A stretch of DNA of 64,000 nt, from assembly GCA_964512995.1 (NCBI GenBank), contig CAZELM010000015.1:1-64000 (forward strand), read 5' to 3'. The position numbers were made by a program, and so were the translations under genes. The notes beneath the pieces were generated by a model. That model was not told the origin of the DNA. It did no database searches and saw only the letters and a program-made list of their open reading frames with translations. Below are positions 44,299-52,974 of the stretch, piece after piece. This stretch comes from CAZELM01 sp964512995. GTDB lineage: Bacteria > CSSED10-310. Position 1 is the first letter of the stretch, and the number at the start of each line of letters is the position of its first letter.

Positions 44299-47200
44299 AT
44301 GGAACATGAAAAAATGAGCCTGACATCACGAATTGTCAAGCTGTTTCTGACATCACATCTCTCTGTGCTTTTTATCATTGTCTCCTTTTTTGTGGGAGTT
44401 ATCGCGTTGTGGGTTACTCCCAGAGAGGAAGAACCGCAGATCACAGTGCCAATGGCCGATGTGATGATTCGGATGCCGGGATTGGAACCCGATGAAGTTG
44501 AATCACTCGCGGGTGCTCATCTGGAAAAACTCCTCATGGAGATTGATGGAGTGGAAAATGTGTATTTGATGGCACGCCAGGGAATCGGCATCATCACCGT
44601 CCAGTTCTATGTCGGCGAAGATCGGGAGAGGAGTCTTGTAAAGCTCTACAACAAGATTCAGTCCAGTATCGATCAGGTACCCGGAGAAGTGAAAGGGTGG
44701 GTTGTGAAGCCGATCGAAGTCGATGATGTGCCCATTGTTACGGTGACATTGGCTTCTGAACAATACAGTGATCATGATCTGCGCCGGATTGCTGAAGAAG
44801 TGCAATATGCCATTCAGGAAATCCCTTCTGTTGGGAAGTCATTCATCTCAGGCGGCCGATCGCGGCAAGTCCGTGTGGAACTGGATCAGGATTTACTTCA
44901 ATCCCGTCATCTCAGTCCCCTGATGATCGCGCAGATCATTCAAGGAGCTGGCGCTGATTATCCGGCCGGTGAACAGATTATCTCGAATAAATCCGTGCTT
45001 TTTGAAGCGGGTACATTTTTACGGAGCGTCGATGATGTCGAAAATCTTGTGGTGAGTGTCTTTGATGGTAAACCCGTTTATCTCAAGGATGTTGCCACTG
45101 TGCTGGATGGACCGGCGGAGGTTACGAGCTATACGTGGCATGGATATGGACCAGCACGGGAAGAAAGCTTTACCGAACGGGAAGTCGGTCGGTTGATTCC
45201 GGCTGTCACCCTGGCAATCTCCAAGAAAAAAGGTGAAAATGCAGTCACCGCTGCTGATAAGATCATTGCCCTGGGAAACAGACTCCGGGCAACCGTGATA
45301 CCAGATGGCGTAGATGTGATCATCACTCGAAATTACGGTGAAACGGCTAATGAAAAGGTGAATGAACTTGTCAAGCATCTTCTGCTGGCAGTCATGACAA
45401 TCGTGGTGCTTCTTGCCATTGCACTTGGAGTTCGGGAGGCATTGATTGTAGCACTCGCCGTGCCAATGACTCTGGCATTCACATTGATCGGAGATACTCT
45501 GGTTGGCTTTACGATAAATAGAGTCACTCTTTTTGCGTTAATCCTGTCGTTAGGATTGTTGGTGGACGATCCCATTGTCGATGTGGAGAATATTTTTCGG
45601 CATTTTCAATTGAAAAAACATCCTCCCATGAAAGCCACGCTGGTTGCAGTCGAGGAGGTCCGTCCACCAACGATTCTCGCCACATTTACAGTTATCATGT
45701 CATTCATCCCGATGTTTTTCGTGACCGGAATGATGGGGCCATATATGCAGCCGATGCCATTCAATGTCTCAATGGCGATGCTGATGAGCCTTGTCGTCGC
45801 GTTTACCGTTACGCCATGGGCAACATTTCACATGTTGAAACATGAATACAATGTCACTCATAGATCATCCCCTATCGAGCAGACTCATATCTATAAAGCG
45901 TACCGCTCTCTGATGGTCACACTCCTTAAAACACCCGGTCGGGCATGGGGTTTCATGATGATTATGGTAGCTGCACTGATCTTTTCTCTGCTTTTGGTTT
46001 TTGCGGGAATGGTGCCCCTGAAAATGTTGCCTTATGGCAATAAGGATGAGTTACAGATCGTTATCGACATGCAGGAGGGTACGACTTTGGAAAAAACGGA
46101 AGCAGTGGCACGTGATCTGGGATGGTATCTGTGTACTGTTAACGAAGTCAGCAGCGTTCAACTTTATGCCGGAACTGCATCACCATTTGATTTCAATGGA
46201 ATGGTGCGACACTATTTTCTGCGCCAGGGGAATAATGTTGCGGATATCCGAGTGAATCTGACTCCCAAAGAGCATCGAAAGGAAAAAACCCACGCCATTG
46301 CACTTCGGATCAGAAATGATCTGACTCGGATCGCGGAAAAATACGATGCCAACATCAAAATTGTGGAGCCTCCGCCCGGACCACCTGTTCTGGCAACGGT
46401 TGTTGGAGAAATCTATGGTAAACCCTGGGTCACACTCGATCAGCTTCATGGGGCAACACGGGAACTGGAGACGATTTTCCGGAAAACCCCAGGCATTTAT
46501 GATGTGGATACCTATCTGGAATCCGATCAGGAACGAGTGATATTCGAGGTAGATAAAGAAAAGGCGATGTTACATGGGATCAGTACGGAGCAAGTTGCTC
46601 AGACGATCTCTCTGGCTGGGCTAGGCATGCCGGCTGGTACGATGCATGTGCCGGGCGAGCGTAATCCACTCCAGATCATACTCCGCTTACCTCTCAGCGC
46701 ACGATCAGAAATTGACCGAATCGGCCAACTTCGCATCAGTGCGCAGGACGGTTCCATGGTTCCGATATCTGAGATCGCTCAGGTCAAGAGAACAACCGCT
46801 CCCAAAACGATCTATCATAAAAACAGCCATCGCGTTCAGTATGTCATTGCGGATGTGATCGGTGTATCGCCTTATCAGCCGATTTTTGCCATGCAATCCG
46901 CCGTGAAATATGAACCGAAACTGGACCAGTTCAATGTCAATTGGCGAGGTGAGGGGGAATGGAAGATTACGTTGGACGTTTTCCGGGATCTGGGATTGGC
47001 ATTTCTGGCAGCACTCGTCGGAATCTACATCCTCATGCTCATTCAAACCCAGTCATTAACATTGCCCATGATCATCATGTCTGCCATTCCATTGACACTG
47101 ATTGGGGTATTACCCGGATTCTGGATATTGAATCTTCTGTTTGCAAAACCGGTTGACGGATATTCTGATCCCATTTTTTTCACCGCTACCGGTATGATCG

Positions 47201-47544
47201 GGATTATTGCTCTGGCCGGAATTGTCGTCAGAAATTCCATTATTCTCATCGATTTTATCCATCGAAGCCTGATCGAGGGTCACTCCATGGTCGAGGCCAT
47301 CATTCTATCCGGGGCAGTTCGGTTCCGTCCCATCGCCTTGACGGCTGGCGCGGCGATCATGGGTGCATGGGTGATTGCATTGGATCCTGTTTTTTCGGGA
47401 CTCGCATGGACATTTATCTTCGGTATATTTGCATCTACGTTGTTTACATTGGTTGTCGTTCCTCTCATCTACTGGTTATTGTATCGAAAGGATCCGATGG
47501 GAGGCGTCAGCAAACATCATATGGTAGGAGATGAAATCGTATGA
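44299..47544 (+). CDS. RND superfamily efflux pump (AcrB/MdtB-like)
   Basis: 1081 residues with twelve predicted membrane helices in two halves, each with a large periplasmic loop. The proton-relay motif in the fourth helix is LGLLVDDPIVDVENIF (about 420-435), a variant with DP in place of the common DA. A later helix has IALAGIVVRNSIILIDFI. The sequence resembles unclassified HAE-type pumps of anaerobic bacteria; the substrate is unknown. It uses the proton gradient to expel compounds through the adaptor and TolC channel. It overlaps the DUF2892 gene by ATGA. Confidence 0.94.
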   Translation: MEHEKMSLTSRIVKLFLTSHLSVLFIIVSFFVGVIALWVTPREEEPQITVPMADVMIRMPGLEPDEVESLAGAHLEKLLMEIDGVENVYLMARQGIGIITVQFYVGEDRERSLVKLYNKIQSSIDQVPGEVKGWVVKPIEVDDVPIVTVTLASEQYSDHDLRRIAEEVQYAIQEIPSVGKSFISGGRSRQVRVELDQDLLQSRHLSPLMIAQIIQGAGADYPAGEQIISNKSVLFEAGTFLRSVDDVENLVVSVFDGKPVYLKDVATVLDGPAEVTSYTWHGYGPAREESFTEREVGRLIPAVTLAISKKKGENAVTAADKIIALGNRLRATVIPDGVDVIITRNYGETANEKVNELVKHLLLAVMTIVVLLAIALGVREALIVALAVPMTLAFTLIGDTLVGFTINRVTLFALILSLGLLVDDPIVDVENIFRHFQLKKHPPMKATLVAVEEVRPPTILATFTVIMSFIPMFFVTGMMGPYMQPMPFNVSMAMLMSLVVAFTVTPWATFHMLKHEYNVTHRSSPIEQTHIYKAYRSLMVTLLKTPGRAWGFMMIMVAALIFSLLLVFAGMVPLKMLPYGNKDELQIVIDMQEGTTLEKTEAVARDLGWYLCTVNEVSSVQLYAGTASPFDFNGMVRHYFLRQGNNVADIRVNLTPKEHRKEKTHAIALRIRNDLTRIAEKYDANIKIVEPPPGPPVLATVVGEIYGKPWVTLDQLHGATRELETIFRKTPGIYDVDTYLESDQERVIFEVDKEKAMLHGISTEQVAQTISLAGLGMPAGTMHVPGERNPLQIILRLPLSARSEIDRIGQLRISAQDGSMVPISEIAQVKRTTAPKTIYHKNSHRVQYVIADVIGVSPYQPIFAMQSAVKYEPKLDQFNVNWRGEGEWKITLDVFRDLGLAFLAALVGIYILMLIQTQSLTLPMIIMSAIPLTLIGVLPGFWILNLLFAKPVDGYSDPIFFTATGMIGIIALAGIVVRNSIILIDFIHRSLIEGHSMVEAIILSGAVRFRPIALTAGAAIMGAWVIALDPVFSGLAWTFIFGIFASTLFTLVVVPLIYWLLYRKDPMGGVSKHHMVGDEIV

Positions 47545-47726
47545 CAGTGGAACGAGCCTTACGCGCTTTGGCTGGTTTTCTTATCATGTTAACCGTCATC
47601 TTGAGCGCATTGTATAGTCACTATTGGCTTTTTTTTACTGGATTCATCGGTCTGAACCTGTTTCAGTCTGCGTTCACTGACTGGTGTCCGGCGATGGTAT
47701 TTTTCCGTAAGCTGGGTTTCAAGTAG
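47541..47726 (+). CDS. DUF2892/YgaP-type small membrane protein
   Basis: 61 residues with two membrane helices (about 8-24 and 28-44) and the family C-terminus LNLFQSAFTDWCPAMVFFRKLG. In YgaP this region anchors a rhodanese domain; standalone forms are common beside redox and efflux genes. The single Cys lies at residue 49. It is coupled to the pump gene by ATGA, so it is made with the pump. Confidence 0.85.
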   Translation: MTVERALRALAGFLIMLTVILSALYSHYWLFFTGFIGLNLFQSAFTDWCPAMVFFRKLGFK

Positions 47727-47739
47727 CTCAGAAAGCTTG

Positions 47740-47782
47740 CCTCCCGTTTGATCTCAATGTAATCTGGAGATCAAATGGGAGG
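47740..47782 (+). promoter_or_regulatory. Hairpin enclosing the ribosome binding site of the sigma gene
   Basis: CCTCCCGTTTGATCTC (47740-47755) pairs with GAGATCAAATGGGAGG (47767-47782): 16 base pairs with one G-U and an 11-base loop. The 3' arm ends in GGGAGG, the ribosome binding site, six bases before the ATG of the ECF sigma gene. There is no T-run, so a terminator is unlikely. A translational switch (temperature, ligand or protein) or coupling control fits better. The pairing is seen; the function is inferred. Confidence 0.7.
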
Positions 47783-47788
47783 ACACTG

Positions 47789-48367
47789 ATGGCAAAATCA
47801 CCTGAACTACTAAAAGAAACACTAGAACATGAAAAAGAACGAATTTTCCGGATTGCATGGCGAATGTGCGGCAATCCGGATGATGCCGAAGAGGTGCTCC
47901 AGGAAACGGCATTGAGCGCTTTGAAGAACTGGGATCAGTTTCGTGGAGAAGCGCAGATCATGACATGGATATACCGTATCGCATCAAATACGTGCCTCTC
48001 CCGGCAACGGAAACAGAATGCAATGGCAGTCGAATCTTCTTCTTTGGAAGTGTTGGGAGAACTCCCGCATGACAGCTCGGTATTGCATCCAACAGACTGG
48101 TCGCTCAACCCCTTGACACAGGCTCTTAACGATGAATTGCGAACGGCTTTGGATCACGCGATTTCACGTCTCCCCGACCTTTATCGGATTGTTTTTCTGA
48201 TGCGGGATATTGAGGGTTTAAGTACAGAAGAAACATCAAATGCATTGGGAATCAGTGCCACAAATGTGAAGGTTCGGCTTCATCGGGCGCGGATGTATCT
48301 TCGGGATCAATTGGAGTCATATGTACATCAATCAAAATCGAGGATTCAACATGAGCATTCCATCTGA
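47789..48367 (+). CDS. ECF-type RNA polymerase sigma factor
   Basis: 192 residues. Region 2 (about 15-85: RIAWRMCGNPDDAEEVLQETALSALK, MTWIYRIASNTCL) recognises the -10 element. Region 4 (about 125-178: LPDLYRIVFLMRDIEGLSTEETSNALGISATNVKVRLHRAR) recognises the -35 element. It directs transcription of stress or envelope genes. It lies directly after the efflux operon and before an anti-sigma-like gene, trxA, an FmdB-type gene and a selenoprotein gene. Its proposed targets share the TGTAACC motif. The last 17 bases overlap the next gene. Confidence 0.93.
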   Translation: MAKSPELLKETLEHEKERIFRIAWRMCGNPDDAEEVLQETALSALKNWDQFRGEAQIMTWIYRIASNTCLSRQRKQNAMAVESSSLEVLGELPHDSSVLHPTDWSLNPLTQALNDELRTALDHAISRLPDLYRIVFLMRDIEGLSTEETSNALGISATNVKVRLHRARMYLRDQLESYVHQSKSRIQHEHSI

Positions 48368-48614
48368 CAATGAGCTATCATGCCAGGAGATCATCGAGCT
48401 TATCAATGAACTCGTTGACGGAGATATCTCCCCGGAACGATTGAAAATAGCTGAAGCATTACTTGAAAAAAATCCGGAATGCCGTGCATTATACGGTACA
48501 TTGCACAAAACAATCGACTTGTACCGAATGCGAAAAACAGAAATGGGTGACGGAGTGATTCCTACGATCAACTGGGATGAATTAATCAAAAAGAACAGAA
48601 CGGACGAAACATGA
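48351..48614 (+). CDS. Small anti-sigma-like protein
   Basis: 87 residues. The N-terminal part CQEIIELINELVDGD followed by ALLEKNPECRALY resembles zinc anti-sigma (ZAS) domains, but only C11 and C43 are visible and the usual His-x3-Cys-x2-Cys is incomplete, so zinc binding is doubtful. No membrane helix. It is probably a soluble redox-sensing partner of the ECF sigma encoded just before. The ATG at 48351 follows GAGG; an earlier ATG at 48321 would overlap the sigma gene more deeply. Confidence 0.7.
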   Translation: MSIPSDNELSCQEIIELINELVDGDISPERLKIAEALLEKNPECRALYGTLHKTIDLYRMRKTEMGDGVIPTINWDELIKKNRTDET

Positions 48615-48663
48615 ATGCCATCCTGTGATACGGTTTTTGATGTGTGGAGATCCAGGAATCGAT

Positions 48664-48692
48664 TGTAACCTTTTTTCCCGGGAATCGACTAA
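48664..48692 (+). promoter_or_regulatory. Candidate ECF-sigma promoter before trxA
   Basis: TGTAACC (48664-48670) followed by TTTT, then CTAA at 48689-48692, i.e. GTAACC-N16-GACTAA. Spacing is identical to the motif upstream of tolC. The proposed transcription start is about 45 bases before the trxA ATG. Confidence 0.55.
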
Positions 48693-48741
48693 CTGTCAGG
48701 GTTATGAAGATGTTTCAAGTTTCAAACGGGAGTGGACAAAT

Positions 48742-49113
48742 ATGAATTCATCAACGAAAAATATGCCGATTGACAGGACTCCGAACACCGGGATTCTGAG
48801 TCTCACGGACGGTGATTTTGAAACGCATGTCCTGAATCGTGAATCTCCAATATTGGTTGACTTCTGGGCGCCATGGTGTGGCCCCTGCCGCATGTTGAGC
48901 CCAATATTGGAGGCAGTCGCCGGTGAACTGGCAGGGAAATTGACAATAGGTAAAGTCAATGTCGATGAAAATCCGATGATTGCTCAAGCATTGGGAATTC
49001 AAGCAATTCCAACGATGTTGTTATTCAATGAAGGCCAGATTATCAAAGTGATCACAGGTTTTCACTCGAAACAAGATATCTTGAACACGATTCAAGCGAG
49101 CATTTCGCTTTAA
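48742..49113 (+). CDS. trxA: Thioredoxin
   Basis: 123 residues. The core has FWAPWCGPCR with the redox cysteines C46 and C49, and the cis-Pro segment AIPTMLLF. A charged N-terminal extension of about 16 residues precedes the fold. It reduces protein disulfides in the cytoplasm. The start is the ATG at 48742 after GGGAG; an upstream in-frame ATG at 48625 lies before the proposed promoter. It sits in a run with FmdB-type and HesB-like genes, suggesting thiol/selenol or iron-sulfur maintenance. Confidence 0.94.
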   Translation: MNSSTKNMPIDRTPNTGILSLTDGDFETHVLNRESPILVDFWAPWCGPCRMLSPILEAVAGELAGKLTIGKVNVDENPMIAQALGIQAIPTMLLFNEGQIIKVITGFHSKQDILNTIQASISL

Positions 49114-49124
49114 TGGAGGTTTCT

Positions 49125-49322
49125 ATGCCGATTTTCGAATATCAATGTCAAATCTGCTCCAACGTATTCAGTAAACTGCAATGGAAAACCTCCACCGAGA
49201 ATGACATTGCATGTCCTGATTGTGGAAGTCACAACATACGTCGTTTGATATCTCGATTTGCTTCCATGCAGCCAACTCAAGTGCAGAGTGGTTCATGCAA
49301 TGGAGGTGGCCGGTTCAAGTGA
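49125..49322 (+). CDS. FmdB/CxxC_CxxC family zinc-ribbon protein
   Basis: 65 residues. The start MPIFEYQCQICSNVF and CPDCGSHNIRRL give two CxxC pairs (C8/C11 and C31/C34) that bind zinc. The tail is low-complexity and ends near SGSCNGGGRFK. Proteins of this family are found as small regulators; their action is unknown. I start at the ATG 49125 because GGAGG precedes it and it gives the conserved N-terminus. It begins 11 bases after trxA. Confidence 0.85.
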   Translation: MPIFEYQCQICSNVFSKLQWKTSTENDIACPDCGSHNIRRLISRFASMQPTQVQSGSCNGGGRFK

Positions 49323-49401
49323 GGATGAAAAGAGTCGCGGAGCGATTCTATCAGGAACACAGAACATATTAGATTTTAAATTAATGAAATGTGAGGAGTA
49401 T

Positions 49402-49740
49402 ATGGATAAAGAAACAGAAAATAAAACTGAGAACCTGGTGGACATTACCAGCCGGGCAAAAGAGAAAATGACTAAGCTGCTTGCGGAAAACCCGTCGGAA
49501 AATCCATTGTTTCGTTTGTACATCAAAGGATATGGCTGAGGAGGTCCCTCCATAGGCATGGCTCTGGAAGAGTCAATGAAAAGCGATGAGATAATCAATG
49601 TTGACGGGCTCAAGGTGGCATTGGATAAAGGATTGAGTCAACTGTCGCGAATTCACGGTAAGATTCGAGTCGATTATCATGAAAGTCGATGGTTTGGCGG
49701 TGGATTTGACGTGCGGTTGGGCGTCGGATCCTGTTGCTGA
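49402..49740 (+). CDS. HesB/IscA-like selenoprotein with in-frame UGA
   Basis: 112 residues if the TGA at 49537-49539 is read as selenocysteine (Sec46). The first part (ITSRAKEKMTKLLAENP, RLYIKGYG) and the part after the TGA (GGPSIGMALEE, then VDGLKVALD and VDYHESRWFGGGFDV) align across the stop with IscA/HesB, where the family has a Cys in GGCSG. Without readthrough both halves would be fragments of one fold. The start ATG follows GAGGAG. A SECIS-like hairpin lies just after the TGA. HesB-like selenoproteins have been reported in prokaryotic surveys. The C-terminus is GSCC rather than the CxC of IscA. Function is likely redox or Fe-S related. Confidence 0.85.
49537..49539 (+). other. In-frame UGA (selenocysteine codon 46)
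   Basis: TGA between GGC and GGA in the HesB-like gene. Reading frame and homology continue without shift on both sides. Confidence 0.8.
49540..49561 (+). promoter_or_regulatory. Candidate bacterial SECIS hairpin
   Basis: Downstream of the UGA, CCAT (49550-49553) pairs with ATGG (49558-49561) and exposes AGGC; the loop GG is 16 bases after the UGA, inside the usual range for bacterial SECIS elements. The upper stem is short, and outer pairing (CC with GG) is possible but interrupted. Confidence 0.55.
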
Positions 49741-49776
49741 TAATTAGGGTTACTAAAGATCGGTCATTATAAGAAT

Positions 49777-50889
49777 TCAGGCGTTATCCTGGTATTTTAA
49801 AAACGAGGCGAATTCCAGTTCATAGATATACAGCAAGACCATCGCCAGACCGAAAATCAAAGGTCCATAGAGAATTCCGATCAATCCAAACATATTGATC
49901 CCCCCAAGAATTGAAAAAAAGATCAGTAAAGTGCTCATGCCGGCAGAGCCTTTCATGAAGAGGGGACGCAAAAAATTATCAATCGATCCCACCACGAGCA
50001 TACTCCATACGATCAAAAAAATTCCCATGCCTATGCGGCTGGACAGAAAAAGGTACGCAGCAGCAGGAACCCATATCAGTGCCGTTCCAATCACAGGAAT
50101 TAATGAGGCGAAAGCCATCATGGAACCCCAGAATAAACCCGGCAGACCTGAAATCCAAAAAGCGATCCCACCTGCTATTCCTTGGGCTGATGCGGTAACC
50201 AGTGTGCCAAGGATAGCGGAACGGGAAACCGCTCTTATTTTTGTAATGATTTGAGTTTCCTGGGAGCTTGATAATGGAAGGAGGTGAAGTATTCCAGTGA
50301 GAATACGCTCGCCATCCCGAATTACAAAAAAGAAGACAAATACCATCAGAAAAAATTTTCCGATTAATCCAGTCACATTTCCCAGTATACTGCCTCCCTG
50401 ATCGAGCAAAAATTTTCCAACGGAAGCGGAGATGTTCATGAGATTTTGATCCAGTTTCCATTCTGTCATATTGAAGGCAGGAAAACGGGTTTGAAAGTAA
50501 CCTAAGAATTTAGAGAAAGTTGGATGTTGCAGCAGTTTTTCGAGATTCCCGGCAGAAAGCCATGCCTGAATGGCATTAAAGGACGATATTCCTTGTTTCA
50601 GCAACGCACTCAACACCAGAGTAATCGGCATCACAACAACAATGACAAGAATGATACACGACGTTAATGCAGCCATATTGGGTCTATTGAGGCGATGTTG
50701 GATTTTTCGATGCAGCGGGAAGAAGATGGAAGCCAGAATCACAGCCATGATTATGGTATTCAGATACGGTCTCAGAATGAGAAAAACTTCTGTGAGCACA
50801 AGAAATAAAAGACCGATCAACACGATATGTGCTGGCGTGAACTTCAATTGAGGCTGAATATTTTTCGGTGTATCCAATGGCTCCATCAT
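49777..50889 (-). CDS. AI-2E family transporter (YdiK/PerM-like)
   Basis: 370 residues with about eight membrane helices. The N-terminal pair (IVLIGLLFLVLTEVFLIL, AVILASIFFPL) and the C-terminal conserved stretch GSIDNFLRPLFMKGSAGMSTLLIFFSILGG (about 300-330) are typical of the family. Members have been linked to autoinducer-2 export or Na+/Li+-H+ exchange; the substrate is not predictable here. Two Met codons (50889, 50886) are possible starts, with no obvious ribosome binding site. It converges on the selenoprotein gene. Confidence 0.88.
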   Translation of the reverse strand: MMEPLDTPKNIQPQLKFTPAHIVLIGLLFLVLTEVFLILRPYLNTIIMAVILASIFFPLHRKIQHRLNRPNMAALTSCIILVIVVVMPITLVLSALLKQGISSFNAIQAWLSAGNLEKLLQHPTFSKFLGYFQTRFPAFNMTEWKLDQNLMNISASVGKFLLDQGGSILGNVTGLIGKFFLMVFVFFFVIRDGERILTGILHLLPLSSSQETQIITKIRAVSRSAILGTLVTASAQGIAGGIAFWISGLPGLFWGSMMAFASLIPVIGTALIWVPAAAYLFLSSRIGMGIFLIVWSMLVVGSIDNFLRPLFMKGSAGMSTLLIFFSILGGINMFGLIGILYGPLIFGLAMVLLYIYELEFASFLKYQDNA

Positions 50890-51051
50890 GGAACATCATA
50901 CCGGGATAATAGTGCCTTTGCAATGATATTCGACACTGAATCAGAAAGATTTCTCACAAAAAAATCTTTTATCTGAAACGGTTATGGGCACTCCATTGCT
51001 TTCCATTCAGATGTAGAATGTGATATGACTGGGTGAGTGAGGAGATGAATC

Positions 51052-51450
51052 ATGATGCCGATATCCAGCTTTACATTGTCCTTTGATCAGCCAGATCACA
51101 TCAGACGGGACCTTTTGGAAACTTTTCCATATTCTGGTGAGACTCAGCGAATCACGTATACTACAAACGAATTTTCTGCAGTCTGTCCCTTCTCCGGTTT
51201 ACCGGATATTGGAACTCTGGTGATTGAATATATCCCTTATAATCAATGTCTTGAATTGAAAAGCTTGAAGCTTTATCTTGTATCTTATCGCTCTGTCGGA
51301 ATATATCAGGAACATGCTACAAATCGATTATTCCTTGATATCTGGGATGTGCTCAAACCCAGATGGATGAAATTGAAAACAAGCTATGCCACTCGCGGTG
51401 GTATCGATGCGGTATGTGAGATAGAGAAGTATGCCAATCCGGAATTGTGA
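51052..51450 (+). CDS. queF: NADPH-dependent 7-cyano-7-deazaguanine reductase
   Basis: 132 residues, the short single-domain (type I, YkvM-like) form. It reduces preQ0 to preQ1 in queuosine synthesis. The active Cys45 lies in VCPFSGLPDIG, and LKSLKLYLVSYRSVGIYQEHATNR is the substrate-binding stretch. The ATG follows GAGGAG; 51055 is a second possible start. No other queuosine genes are in the window. I looked for a preQ1 riboswitch upstream and did not find one. Confidence 0.95.
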   Translation: MMPISSFTLSFDQPDHIRRDLLETFPYSGETQRITYTTNEFSAVCPFSGLPDIGTLVIEYIPYNQCLELKSLKLYLVSYRSVGIYQEHATNRLFLDIWDVLKPRWMKLKTSYATRGGIDAVCEIEKYANPEL

Positions 51451-51484
51451 TAATGGGAGAGGATGGTCTCTGTGAGCTGACAGT

Positions 51485-52189
51485 TTACTTTTGAGCGACA
51501 ATATATCGGATAAGACCCCATCGCTGGATGATCGGATATCGGTGGAAGTGGGCATTGATCCTATCAGCCAGTGGAAGATGAGCCGGGATCAGACAGCGGG
51601 TTCCTTCACAGAGAATGGTGAAGTTATTATGTTGGAGCTTGGAGAGCACCGCTTCCAGAGATTCCCATTGATGATCCCCTTCCGGCATTTTTAGTTTCAA
51701 CCATTCCAGAGTATGAAGCAGCGGACTCCAAAACGAATTTGCCCATGTGATAATCAATCTCGTTTCAGGCCTTAGAATCGATGCGAGATGAGTTATTGCG
51801 GTTTCGGAATCGTACAGATGCTCCAGAACATCGGCCATGATAATGATATCCCAATCCTGATGGAGTTCAATTGTCTCCGCTTCCCCTACTTCAAAGGTCA
51901 ATTCTGAACGGTTTTTCCATCGGGTTTTTGCGAACTCGATCATCTTGTCCGAGATATCCACTCCCAGTCCACGCCTTGGAGCCAGATCAGCGAGCAATGC
52001 ACCCGTACCACATCCAATCTCCAGAACCGATTCTTGATCTATATCTTCCAATAATTCTTTAAGCAATACTTTAACCTGTTGATGATAATAGGATGCCTTA
52101 TGCTTAAAATGATCGTATTCGGGAGCGATTTCATCGAAGTGTTTTTTCACGCGGTCCCGGAGAATATTTTTGGATACCGATCGAGTCAT
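51485..52189 (-). CDS. SAM-dependent methyltransferase (class I)
   Basis: 234 residues. SAM motifs VLEIGCGTGALLADL (about 55-69) and DIIIMADVLEHL (about 114-125) mark a UbiE/Methyltransf_11-type enzyme. The C-terminal part (LIPAHLPLADRINAHFHRYPIIQRW) resembles the end of the methyltransferase half of the fusion at 32281. It overlaps the GT2 gene upstream by ATGA, so the two are coupled. It probably modifies a lipid or glycan intermediate. Confidence 0.87.
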   Translation of the reverse strand: MTRSVSKNILRDRVKKHFDEIAPEYDHFKHKASYYHQQVKVLLKELLEDIDQESVLEIGCGTGALLADLAPRRGLGVDISDKMIEFAKTRWKNRSELTFEVGEAETIELHQDWDIIIMADVLEHLYDSETAITHLASILRPETRLIITWANSFWSPLLHTLEWLKLKMPEGDHQWESLEAVLSKLQHNNFTILCEGTRCLIPAHLPLADRINAHFHRYPIIQRWGLIRYIVAQK

Positions 52190-52974
52190 AGGTGTTTTTG
52201 GGGGGGAAAATCAAGTTTCATGCACTTGATGATGTGATGAGTATGGAGATAGTACCTCAGAAGAGTCCACAACACACCCACCCCATACTGTATGGATGCT
52301 TTGAATGAAACGGTTGATGAGTCTTTCGCATATCGAGTTGTGACCGGGACTTCTTGAAAACGAGCTCCGGCAAGCAGAAACTGACCGATAATTTCATTGT
52401 CAAATACGAATCCTTCGGAGTTGCGTTCATACGGGATGGCATCGAGGATTTCTCTGGAGTAAGCACGATATCCGGTGTGACACTCTGAAAAGCGGGTATG
52501 TTGGACCATATTTTGGATTGCTGTCAGGATTCGGTTTGAAAGATATTTATAAAAAGGCATGTTTCCTTTCAATGGATTACCCAGAAATCGTGATGCGAAC
52601 ACGACATCGGCTTTATTCGTTAGAATCGGAATTACGAGATCTGGGATGATCTGGGGATCGTATTGGTAATCCGGATGCAACATGACGATCACCGATGCAT
52701 CGGACTCCAGTGCCGCATTATAGCATGTTTTCTGATTGCCCCCATACCCTCGATTCCATCGATGTGTAAAACACTTCAGATTGAGGGATTTGGCGATTTC
52801 CAACGTATTATCCTGGCTGCAATCATCCACTAAAATGACTTCATCCACCCATCCAGTGGGGATTTCGCTGTATGTTTTGGTCAGTGTTTCCCCCGCGTTA
52901 TAAGCTGGCATGACCACAACGATTTTTCCTGTCTTCGCTGCTAAATTCACAACCGGTAATGCTCCATAACTCAA
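52186..52974 (-). CDS. Family 2 glycosyltransferase
   Basis: 262 residues. GT-A motifs are VVVMPAYNAGETL (about 18-30), VDDCSQDNT (about 49-57) and HPDYQYDP with a D-x-D type site (about 100). It resembles DPM1-like transferases acting on polyprenyl phosphate, but with no C-terminal membrane helices. It overlaps the methyltransferase gene by ATGA. Together they look like the split counterpart of the fusion at 32281. Confidence 0.88.
   Translation of the reverse strand: MSYGALPVVNLAAKTGKIVVVMPAYNAGETLTKTYSEIPTGWVDEVILVDDCSQDNTLEIAKSLNLKCFTHRWNRGYGGNQKTCYNAALESDASVIVMLHPDYQYDPQIIPDLVIPILTNKADVVFASRFLGNPLKGNMPFYKYLSNRILTAIQNMVQHTRFSECHTGYRAYSREILDAIPYERNSEGFVFDNEIIGQFLLAGARFQEVPVTTRYAKDSSTVSFKASIQYGVGVLWTLLRYYLHTHHIIKCMKLDFPPQKHL

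Noticed and set aside
49558..49740. A separate small gene after the TGA
   Set aside because: Its ATG is internal to the IscA-like homology, has no ribosome binding site of its own, and completes the same fold as the part before the TGA.
49777..50889. Quorum-sensing exporter assignment
   Set aside because: The AI-2 link of this family is weak and no luxS or related gene is in the window, so only the family name is given.
50890..51051. PreQ1 riboswitch before queF
   Set aside because: No preQ1-type pseudoknot pattern (C-rich stem with A-rich tail reaching the ribosome binding site) could be found.
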